From Sulfolobus tengchongensis (GTDB taxonomy: Archaea > Thermoproteota > Thermoprotei_A > Sulfolobales > Sulfolobaceae): a stretch of DNA of 64,000 nucleotides. Positions within the stretch are counted from its first letter, which is position 1; each line of letters opens with the position of its first letter. The notes under the pieces were generated by a model. That model worked only from the letters and a program-made list of their open reading frames with translations. It had not been told where the DNA came from and searched no databases. The stretch spans positions 648,501 to 712,500 of the forward strand of contig NZ_CP146016.1 of the NCBI RefSeq assembly GCF_036967215.1, given 5' to 3'. The position numbers and the translations under genes are program-made. Of this stretch, positions 36,754-45,337 are shown piece by piece.

Positions 36754-39700
36754 GTAAAAACACAAAGAAACTAAAACTCAAAACTTTCTAAATTTTCTAA
36801 GGAAATTACTGACAGTAAAAACGCAAAGAAACTAAAACATAAACGTCTGAGGTTCTTGCTCTTCCCTATGTTTCGTAAAAACACAAAGAAACTAAAACGT
36901 AAATTGTCTTCAGTGGCATGTGTTTGCTCAGCTTTGTAAAAACACAAAGAAACTAAAACGTAGTGGATAGATTTTTTATGCATACTATTTATAGTTGTAA
37001 AAACACAAAGAAACTAAAACTGTCTAAGTATTCTTCTAAAGCAGCGCGAATTATCTGTAAAAACACAAAGAAACTAAAACAATTGGAAACAGACATACTT
37101 GATTGCAGACACTGAGGTAAAAACACAAAGAAACTAAAACCAACCCTTCAACATCTCAGCATCAGCTACTCAGCAAAAGTAAAAACACAAAGAAACTAAA
37201 ACCAAATCGGCTTTGTATGGTGCATTGTTTGACAGCTTGTAAAAACACAAAGAAACTAAAACTGCAGAATATTCTTTTAGCCGTATTAAAACCCCCGTGT
37301 AAAAACACAAAGAAACTAAAACCTTGTGGTGCTACATTGATAACGCTTGTGACATCTGTAAAAACACAAAGAAACTAAAACAGCTCTATGTACCCACCCC
37401 TCAGGGTAGCCATCATGTAAAAACACAAAGAAACTAAAACTCTTAAAGAATCTTCTATCGAGTCCAAGAACATGGTGTAAAAACACAAAGAAACTAAAAC
37501 ATGTAACAATGACAGTATATCATTTATTGCGCTACGTAAAAACACAAAGAAACTAAAACTGTGGTGTTGATTGTGTAAGTGCCACTGCTGGTGTAAAAAC
37601 ACAAAGAAACTAAAACCTATCTGTATTTGCATTCTTATTAATTGTTCTAAAGTAAAAACACAAAGAAACTAAAACAAAATTGGCAATTTCACTAGCAGAG
37701 GCAAAAACTATGTAAAAACACAAAGAAACTAAAACATGTTTGCGAATCTGATCGAATCTTTGCCTCAATTGTAAAAACACAAAGAAACTAAAACACGCAG
37801 TTAGTAGAAAAGAGACCTCTCGAAGTGCCAAAGTAAAAACACAAAGAAACTAAAACGCTATTTGGGCTGGTGCTGTAGTTCCGAAATTCGGAGGTAAAAA
37901 CACAAAGAAACTAAAACCACAAAGACAATATATCTATATACGGAAGAGAAGATTGTAAAAACACAAAGAAACTAAAACCATTTATTAGTTGTGCACTTAT
38001 GTCTGCGACAATCGTAAAAACACAAAGAAACTAAAACCCTTGATTACTTTGTTGTAGCGTTCCATAAAGATACGTAAAAACACAAAGAAACTAAAACGGC
38101 TGGAATTTATTCTACGTAGGAATGTTCTTAAGTAAAAACACAAAGAAACTAAAACTTTCAAGATAATCTTGGCTTATTTTGTTCAGCCTTCTGTAAAAAC
38201 ACAAAGAAACTAAAACTTTTCAGATATCAGAAATTTCTTCGGCAATATCGGTAAAAACACAAAGAAACTAAAACTAACGCACGCATGCTACGAAATTCTG
38301 CCTTACAAACAGGTAAAAACACAAAGAAACTAAAACTATTTTGGGTGTTTTTCATTTTTGACCCCGTAAAGTAAAAACGCAAAGAAACTAAAACAATTCT
38401 ACCAACATCACGGCTATTGGCGGTACTGGTAAAAACGCAAAGAAACTAAAACCTATAAGAGCCCCTTAGAACGATTTGTAATGATAAATGGTAAAAACGC
38501 AAAGAAACTAAAACAACAAAATCTAACTCTTCATAGAACGTATGAAAATCGTAAAAACGCAAAGAAACTAAAACACGATAGTCTACCATTATGCTCTCCT
38601 CCCTAGAATGTAAAAACGCAAAGAAACTAAAACTTTTCCCGTTGGCACTGCATCTATACCATGCTTCCCTGTAAAAACGCAAAGAAACTAAAACTGGAGA
38701 ATATCCAGATGCTGACGCATTTTTAATTGTAAAAACGCAAAGAAACTAAAACCTTATGAAAGAAAATGAAAAACTAAAAAGAAAGTTAGGTAAAAACGCA
38801 AAGAAACTAAAACTATTCATTGCCAAATGTTTTTGGTAGCTTCCATTCGTGTAAAAACGCAAAGAAACTAAAACCTGATTTCGAACACGATAGCAAATAC
38901 TACGGCAGGACGTAAAAACGCAAAGAAACTAAAACCTGTGGTTGGAGTCTTTGGTATATACAGTAAGAAAGTAAAAACGCAAAGAAACTAAAACGTGTAA
39001 CATTTTTGTCGCCAAACTTATCGTCATTGTAAAAACGCAAAGAAACTAAAACTTTTGTTTTTGATATCTTCGACGAAGATGAAAGGATAGTAAAAACGCA
39101 AAGAAACTAAAACATTAGACGAATACCTTAGGACGTACAACCAATTATGTAAAAACGCAAAGAAACTAAAACAACAAAATTCTTCTTTTTCTCTTCACTG
39201 TCCAAAAGTAAAAACGCAAAGAAACTAAAACTTAGGATTTATTTTATATAATCTATTCTCTATAGTGTAAAAACGCAAAGAAACTAAAACTCTTTTTACT
39301 GGGGGGTAAATTGTAGAGAAAGCAGCGTAAAAACACAAAGAAACTAAAACAGTACATGAAAACCCCGCGGGTGAGTCACTGTGCCATGTAAAAACACAAA
39401 GAAACTAAAACTTAAACAACTACGAAAACTTCTATCCTTTAAAATGTAAAAACATAAAGAAACTAAAACGTCTCGGGATTAACAGTAGGTACAACATATT
39501 GGGTTGTAAAAACATAAAGAAACTAAAACTTCAAGAAAATTGCAGTTTTTCTATCTCTCGGCACGTAAAAACATAAAGAAACTAAAACATTCCTTTCGGT
39601 AGATAGAGATACTGCCGATACGATGTAAAAACATAAAGAAACTAAAACGAACAGCTTTTAATATTCTCAGCTCACTTTCAATACTGTAAAAACACAAAGA

Positions 39701-39772
39701 AACTAATAACTAGAATCTATCTCTCATTTGCATAAATTTGTATATATAGTAAAGACGTGGAGAAACAAAAAT
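36754..39772 (+). CRISPR. CRISPR array 5 (family B repeats, about 51 copies)
   Basis: Repeats come in blocks. Copies 1 and 3-27 have ACACAAAG; copy 2 and copies 28-43 have ACGCAAAG; 44-45 have ACACAAAG; 46-49 have ACATAAAG; copy 50 has ACACAAAG and ends TAATAAC. A strongly degenerate copy is at 39749. Spacers are about 33-41 nt. The leader is at the left, so the blocks are a time series of repeat sequence. Confidence 0.98.
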
Positions 39773-39982
39773 TATTATGTAAATTTATAATCCTTTATCT
39801 TCTGGATGTAATTTCTCAATCCATTATAATGACGATGTTTCTCGCTGTTTTGAAGATAATATAGAATTAATTTCCCCAGATTTCTTCCGGATCTCTTTAG
39901 TATCTGACCTCCTCCCCGTCCTGAAGGGCAAGGGTTCCCCTAGGGCGGATCATAGGTTTGTGGTTTACCGCCTTCACTTTCA

Positions 39983-41206
39983 TCACTTCATTGCTGGTGG
40001 AGGGAAACCCCTCCACCCCGCTCCATTCATCCAGCGGTAGACCACGGGCTTAGTCTTAAACCCATTACCCCTATCCCTCAGTGAGAGAAACCCCCTACTC
40101 CCACTTCCTTGGGACTCGGGGATATGTAAAATGTTCATTGCTCCGTTTAAATCAGCATTTATTACCCCTATGTGGGGACACCTAAATAGACCTCTCTTAA
40201 TCCTACCGTTCTCATGAATTTCCCCACATAGGGAACACGTTTTAGATGACCATGCTTCATCTACTTCTTTGACTTTAATTCCGTATTCTTCAGCTACCTC
40301 ACTAAAGCGACGTATAATATAAGAGTAGTTCCAGAAATTCACAGTTAGTTTATTTCCTCTGTTTCTAGCAATGTCTTTGGGATGACCAATTACAATCTCT
40401 GAAACACCTTTCTCATATGCGATTTCTACTATCTTTCTAACCATGGAGTTCAGAGCGTGTCTGAGGAATCTACTCCTTTTCTCGTAAAGGCGAGAGAGTT
40501 TCTCACTCCTCCTTTGCTTGTGAATAGAGAGAATCTTTTGTACTCTTGCAATCTTCTTGGAATAATATTCATACCTAGACAACACACTACCTCCTTTGAA
40601 TAGGAACCAAGAGCCATCTTCAACATAGATAGTGGCAAGATTAACAATACCTAAGTCTACTGAAGCTTTCAAATCGCCCTTAGGCTGTTTCGGTGTGAAA
40701 TCGACCTCTACTGGTATCATCGCATACCATTTATCATTCCTTTCGAAAATTTCTAGTCTACCTTGTTTACCCTTCCATTTCAGCATTCCTCTGAATCTCA
40801 GCGAGAGTTTGAAATCCTTGAGATATATCGTTCTACTGTCTTCATCTATCACATATCTATCATTTCTTACGAGTATTATCCCTTGTTTCCAGTACCCTGG
40901 TGGTCTTGGTTTAAACCACTTAGGTAACTTCCCTTCCTTTTTATCATGAGATAATGAGAAGAAGGATCTCCACGCTTCAGCATTTTTCCTAGATACTTGT
41001 TGTGTATTAACCTTAAGCTTGTCTTTAAATTGCTGATGAACTTGTTTTTCTGTTGTGTTGAAGTCTATTTTCTCATGATTCTTGTACTGTTGCATTCTTA
41101 ACCAATTAACAGTATTCCAACAAGCTTTGTATACTTGAGAGAGTTTCCCAAGCGTTTCTCTAGTCTTTTTGTCTACTACTAGTCTAACGATGTTACTTCT
41201 CTTCAT
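39983..41206 (-). CDS. tnpB: TnpB RNA-guided nuclease of the IS200/IS605 element
   Basis: 407 residues. RuvC first Asp D184 (ASVDLGIVNLATIY), last Asp D352 (VINADLNGAMNIL). The usual RuvC-II Glu position reads IVIGHPKDI, with Gly 274 instead of Glu. An acidic pair slightly downstream (E314 and E317 in KEVDEAWSSKTC) could take its place, as described for TnpB groups with a relocated Glu. The zinc-binding site is C324, C327, C343 and perhaps H345 (FRCPHIG) instead of a fourth Cys. TnpB cuts the donor site left by excision, guided by an RNA overlapping the element's end. Full-length and without stops. Confidence 0.9.
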   Translation of the reverse strand: MKRSNIVRLVVDKKTRETLGKLSQVYKACWNTVNWLRMQQYKNHEKIDFNTTEKQVHQQFKDKLKVNTQQVSRKNAEAWRSFFSLSHDKKEGKLPKWFKPRPPGYWKQGIILVRNDRYVIDEDSRTIYLKDFKLSLRFRGMLKWKGKQGRLEIFERNDKWYAMIPVEVDFTPKQPKGDLKASVDLGIVNLATIYVEDGSWFLFKGGSVLSRYEYYSKKIARVQKILSIHKQRRSEKLSRLYEKRSRFLRHALNSMVRKIVEIAYEKGVSEIVIGHPKDIARNRGNKLTVNFWNYSYIIRRFSEVAEEYGIKVKEVDEAWSSKTCSLCGEIHENGRIKRGLFRCPHIGVINADLNGAMNILHIPESQGSGSRGFLSLRDRGNGFKTKPVVYRWMNGAGWRGFPPPAMK

Positions 41207-41627
41207 CTTCTTTCACCTTTTGTCTTTCAATGTACTTTTTAATCGTCTCACTACTTACATTGCCAGCTGTTGCAACGAAGTAGTTTCTAGTCCACAGACC
41301 GTCTTTTATCTTGAGTTCTGGGTGTTTCTTAAGGATTTGTCTAGCGGACTTGCCCTTGAAGTAGTTTGCTAAATAAGAGGGAGCATATCGTGGTGGGCAA
41401 TTCACGAAGAGGTGTATGTGGTCTGGCATGATTTCGATGGTTAAAACGTCGCATCCTAATTCTTCAGCAATGTTTATGAGTGTTTGTTTTAGTTCCTCTG
41501 TTATGGGCTCTAGTACAGCTTTACGGTATTTTGGTATCCATACGAAATGGTATTTGCATAGGTATTTTACATGCCTGGTTGATTTGTATTTCACGAATAC
41601 TTTAAAGTATTCAGAGATTAAAAGCAT
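41193..41627 (-). CDS. tnpA: TnpA Y1 transposase (HUH) of the IS200/IS605 element
   Basis: 144 residues. HUH motif H70-x-H72 (IEIMPDHIHLFVNCPP) and a catalytic Tyr at 132 (SSETIKKYIERQ). Transposes single strands by recognising the subterminal hairpins. The N-terminus may start a few codons later, near KYKSTRHVKYLCKYH. It is upstream of and overlaps tnpB. Confidence 0.92.
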   Translation of the reverse strand: MLLISEYFKVFVKYKSTRHVKYLCKYHFVWIPKYRKAVLEPITEELKQTLINIAEELGCDVLTIEIMPDHIHLFVNCPPRYAPSYLANYFKGKSARQILKKHPELKIKDGLWTRNYFVATAGNVSSETIKKYIERQKVKEDEEK

Positions 41628-41791
41628 TACTCTGCCTCAGAGAGGCGAGGCTTGTCCGTTCTTTTGTCATGAACACTGGCTTGTTTATTCATATTATTTC
41701 TAATCAGTGCTTTTATAGGGTTCAAATTGTTTAGTGAACTTCCAAGACAATCATTCAAGTTTATTAAGGGGAAAAATAAAATATATTGTCA

Positions 41792-43327
41792 ATGGAAAAA
41801 CTTGCTGAGTTTGAAATCGCGGTTTATTCTCCTATCGTAGGAGGATATAATGCTCTCTCCTATTCTTATGAACTCAATCAAGCTGAATTTCCAATAAGAC
41901 CTACTGAGATAAAGGCTCTATGGAGATGGTGGTATAGGGTAATGTTAAACGCTGATGGTACTAAAACTTATGAGGAATTGGATGGAGAAGTTGGGAAAGT
42001 ATTGGGCTCTACAGCGATGACATCGAAGTACATTGTGCAAGTTATACCAAAGGAGATTCCAAAAATTACTAACTTTAATAATAAAGTTGATAAAATTATT
42101 CAAATATTGATGACTACTAGTTTTCACGGAGATTTTAAAAAGAAGTTTGACATAGCTAATGTAAATAAAATAATTGACTATTTATTTAGAAATAGAGGAA
42201 AAGATGTAGAAGAGGTAAAGGATTTATTGATCAAGGCTAAGATTGCTTCCTCAACTCGTCTTAGTCTCTTATTTAGAAGCAGAGGGAATGATGAGAGTGT
42301 AAATATTCCTTTATTGCAAGGTAAGGGTGGTAAACCAAGAAATGAAAATCAGACTAAATTTAGGAATTATATTACGAGGTTATTTTCGCAGTTATATTAC
42401 GTTAATGAGTTTGCAAAAGGTGTTGTAAGAGTTTATGGTAATGCAGATGAGAGGACTAAAAGGGATTTAAATGTCCTCTTATTAGCCTTAATTTTAGATA
42501 GTATTGGTAGTGGAAGTAGTAGGGGATTTGGAAGCATTATTGTAGAAGATGTTAAATCTAATCTCATCTCCTCGAATATAATTGAACTCATTAAGAAGAG
42601 AATGTACAAAGAGGCAGTAGACAGAATAATTAGTGAACTTGGAGTTAAAAGTCAACAAGGAGTTTCAAGAACTCCTTCTCTATCGTATTTCACGTACAGG
42701 GTTTTTGTGTGTTCTCAGGATCCGTCTACTACCCTTAAAACTATTTTTAGGGCTGTAACTAAATCTAATTGGAAATTGCATATTTACAATAACCAACGTT
42801 CAGCGGATGTACTTAAAAAACCTGGAGCTAATCTGCCATCTTTCGTTCTAGGATTACCTAGGTTTGGGAGTGATAAAACTTCTGAGTTACAAAAAGAAGA
42901 AGCTCTGGTCGCTTCATCTAAGTTTGAAAGTGGCAAAACTGGTTATTTAGCCTTAGTTAAGGGTAAATTGGATGAAAAGATAAGGAGAAAGTCTACGATT
43001 TCTTTTAAGGTTATTCCTTTGACGCAAAATAGCACTCTCATACTTATGAAGGTGTTTTACTCTATGGATTTCCCTAAGGATCTGTACCATGTTGGTAAGC
43101 GACATCGTGAGGGGGTGAGGGTGGAAAAGTTAGATGTTCCTCCATATGATAGATCTAAGCTACGAGAATATTTGGATAATATAGAGCAAAACTTTGGAAG
43201 AGATAAAAAATTATATAAAATGGCTACTTCCACAGACGTAAAACAGTTCTACCAAAAAGCTATTAACTTTGTTGAGAAAATTACTTCTGATATTATAAGA
43301 GATTCGGGATGTAAGGAGGTGGGGTGA
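41792..43327 (+). CDS. cmr1: Cmr1, type III-B complex subunit
   Basis: About 511 residues. The N-terminal RAMP start EFEIAVYSPIVGGYNA and IRPTEIKALWRWWYRVML is characteristic of Cmr1, as is the later glycine loop GSGSSRGFGSI. Cmr1 caps the target-binding end of the effector. The ATG at 41792 is preferred over the TTG at 41786. A TATA-like TTTATTAA (41759) lies about 30 bp upstream. First gene of the operon. Confidence 0.92.
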   Translation: MEKLAEFEIAVYSPIVGGYNALSYSYELNQAEFPIRPTEIKALWRWWYRVMLNADGTKTYEELDGEVGKVLGSTAMTSKYIVQVIPKEIPKITNFNNKVDKIIQILMTTSFHGDFKKKFDIANVNKIIDYLFRNRGKDVEEVKDLLIKAKIASSTRLSLLFRSRGNDESVNIPLLQGKGGKPRNENQTKFRNYITRLFSQLYYVNEFAKGVVRVYGNADERTKRDLNVLLLALILDSIGSGSSRGFGSIIVEDVKSNLISSNIIELIKKRMYKEAVDRIISELGVKSQQGVSRTPSLSYFTYRVFVCSQDPSTTLKTIFRAVTKSNWKLHIYNNQRSADVLKKPGANLPSFVLGLPRFGSDKTSELQKEEALVASSKFESGKTGYLALVKGKLDEKIRRKSTISFKVIPLTQNSTLILMKVFYSMDFPKDLYHVGKRHREGVRVEKLDVPPYDRSKLREYLDNIEQNFGRDKKLYKMATSTDVKQFYQKAINFVEKITSDIIRDSGCKEVG

Positions 43328-43328
43328 G

Positions 43329-44222
43329 ATGTTACTAGAAGTCACATATAAATTTGCAGTACCGTTAGGAATAAAAGTATTAACGCCTCTTCATCCAGGT
43401 GTTGGGCAAACTTTCAGCAGTGTTGATTTGCCAGTTCAAAGGGACTCTTTAGGATATCCAATAATTTACAGTAGTAGTATTAAAGGTAGTATTAGAGCAG
43501 CCTTTAGAAATGCTTATAAAGACCCTAATGAGAAGCAGAAGAAGGAAAAAGAGATATTTGGAAGTGAGGGAAGCTCAACTGAAGACACTTTTCAAAGTAA
43601 GGTAGCAGTACTGGATGGGATATTGTTTACACTACCAGTTAGAGCATTACAAAACATATACGTTTACGTTACATCCCCTATCCTACTGACTAGAATGGCA
43701 AATTACATGGAGTTATATAATGCTTTACATAATAAGGGGTTAAATAAACAACTAACAATAGATACTCAAATTAACGAGAATAGATCGTCAGATGAGTTGA
43801 ATAGAGAATTGTTAGCTGAAGTACTATGTTTAGACACTCCAAAGTCTGCTCCTTCAGGTAAGCAAACTGAAGTTACGTGTTTAGAGGTTAAGCGTGACGA
43901 AAATGTAAGGAAATTAAAAGAGCAATTCAAATTGAATAAACCTCTAATAGTGCTAAAAGATGATAAGGTAGCAAGGGTTTTGATAGACAGAAGTTTGTTG
44001 AGGATAACGAGAGTGAAGTTAAATGATAAAAAGACAGTGGAATCTGGACCATGGACGGAGGAATATATTCCTCAATATTCAATGTTCTTTACCCTATTGC
44101 TCTTTAAAGATGAGGATACTATGAAGATTATAACTGAAACTGTTCTGCAAAAGAAATACATATTCCTAGGAGGAAAAGAAACAATAGGAAAAGGGTTAGT
44201 TGAACTCATAACCCTATGGTGA
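43329..44222 (+). CDS. cmr4: Cmr4, type III-B backbone RNase subunit
   Basis: 297 residues. The motif HPGVGQTFSSVDLPVQRD contains D33, matching the catalytic Asp of Cmr4 that cuts target RNA at 6-nt steps. The loop IIYSSSIKGSIRAAFRNAY is the RAMP glycine/arginine helix. It starts right after cmr1. C-terminal GGKETIGKGLVEL is the second glycine-rich loop. Confidence 0.93.
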   Translation: MLLEVTYKFAVPLGIKVLTPLHPGVGQTFSSVDLPVQRDSLGYPIIYSSSIKGSIRAAFRNAYKDPNEKQKKEKEIFGSEGSSTEDTFQSKVAVLDGILFTLPVRALQNIYVYVTSPILLTRMANYMELYNALHNKGLNKQLTIDTQINENRSSDELNRELLAEVLCLDTPKSAPSGKQTEVTCLEVKRDENVRKLKEQFKLNKPLIVLKDDKVARVLIDRSLLRITRVKLNDKKTVESGPWTEEYIPQYSMFFTLLLFKDEDTMKIITETVLQKKYIFLGGKETIGKGLVELITLW

Positions 44223-44228
44223 AGCCAA

Positions 44229-44645
44229 TTGGAGAGCTTTGTTAATAGAGTAATGAAAGATTTTTCATATTTATCTACATTAGATACTGAGATAAGGAAG
44301 AAGATAAGGTCAAGAGTTAGGGAATTACCGACAATGATATCAACTTATGGCTTAAGGACAACAATGTACTTTTACTATTCTAAGGCTACTAGGGATTGTA
44401 TTGAGAGTATAAAGGCTGGTAAGAGATGTGATGATACTGATAAGGAAGCTTATGGTCACCTCTTCATGTTAATTTCAAATTACATAAAGGATGTTTTGGG
44501 CATAAATACCATAGATTCTAAAGAAGTGCTGAAAACATTAAGTAAAATAGAAAATGAAATAATGGCTGAAGCCTATATAGATTTACCGTTAAATTATTTG
44601 AAAAGATTAGTTGAGGCCGAATTCGAAAAGGAGGAGAAAAAATGA
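44229..44645 (+). CDS. cmr5: Cmr5, type III-B small subunit
   Basis: 138 residues, all-helical, starting at a TTG (ESFVNRVMKDFSYL). RELPTMISTYGLRTTMYFYY is the conserved Cmr5 segment. It forms the inner filament beside Cmr4. It starts 6 bp after cmr4 and overlaps cmr6 by 4 bp. Confidence 0.88.
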   Translation: MESFVNRVMKDFSYLSTLDTEIRKKIRSRVRELPTMISTYGLRTTMYFYYSKATRDCIESIKAGKRCDDTDKEAYGHLFMLISNYIKDVLGINTIDSKEVLKTLSKIENEIMAEAYIDLPLNYLKRLVEAEFEKEEKK

Positions 44646-45319
44646 ACTTGCTCTCGCTTTCACTTAAAGAGTGGATTGAAGAGATAAATAGGTATGATGC
44701 TGTTAGAGATGAGTTCAAGAGGGAATTAGTGGAGAAACTCACGTTAGAGAGTGATAAGGTAAACCTGAATGAAGTTAAGGAATATTATGAGGAGCTTAAA
44801 AAGGGGATAAAGGCAAATTATCCATTTTGTAGAGTCTTTAAGATAAAATCGGTTTATAGAGCGACATTTGGCAGGAACGAAATTTTCGGTACTATACCAT
44901 TTGAGGTTGGATTATCCTTCAATTGGATCTTTAACGTCCCAGTCATTTATGGCTCGGAAATAAAGGGAGCAGTTAGATATGTCTACAGAAGTAATAAGAA
45001 AGAAGATAGTATTTTCGATACTGATAGGGTGGGATTTACTGATGCCATGCCAATTGCTTACACTAATCACTTACTTTACCCAGACGTAATGACTCCACAT
45101 TATACTAAGGTAAAAAACGAGGCTGACGTTGTTCCTACACCTATTGTCCATTTAGTAGTCAGTTCAGGTGTTACTTTCGAATTTATTTTCTACACTAACG
45201 CTAAAAATACAGATGATTTAGTTTCGGCAATTAAGGATGCCATAAATTTAGGAATTGGAGCTAAAACTTCAGTTGGTTACTCAACTTTTGAATTATCAGG
45301 AAAAGAGGAGGAGTGTTAG
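44642..45319 (+). CDS. cmr6: Cmr6, type III-B subunit
   Basis: 225 residues. RAMP loops are visible at VIYGSEIKGAVRYVYRS and LGIGAKTSVGYSTFEL, with LVVSSGVTFEFIFY between them. Cmr6 is at the head of the complex next to Cmr1. It overlaps cmr5 and is followed by cas10 after 18 bp. Confidence 0.9.
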   Translation: MNLLSLSLKEWIEEINRYDAVRDEFKRELVEKLTLESDKVNLNEVKEYYEELKKGIKANYPFCRVFKIKSVYRATFGRNEIFGTIPFEVGLSFNWIFNVPVIYGSEIKGAVRYVYRSNKKEDSIFDTDRVGFTDAMPIAYTNHLLYPDVMTPHYTKVKNEADVVPTPIVHLVVSSGVTFEFIFYTNAKNTDDLVSAIKDAINLGIGAKTSVGYSTFELSGKEEEC

Positions 45320-45337
45320 AAGAAGAATGGTGGGATT

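Larger units (their letters stand above)
39905..41690 (-). mobile_element. Intact IS200/IS605-type element (tnpA + tnpB)
   Basis: Contains tnpA and tnpB on the minus strand, overlapping by 14 bp. Likely subterminal hairpins are at the tnpB side (CCTCCCCGTCCTGAAGGGC near 39908) and the tnpA side (CCTCAGAGAGGCGAGGCTTG near 41635). It sits between the end of array 5 and the Cmr operon. Exact ends are not fixed. Confidence 0.8.
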
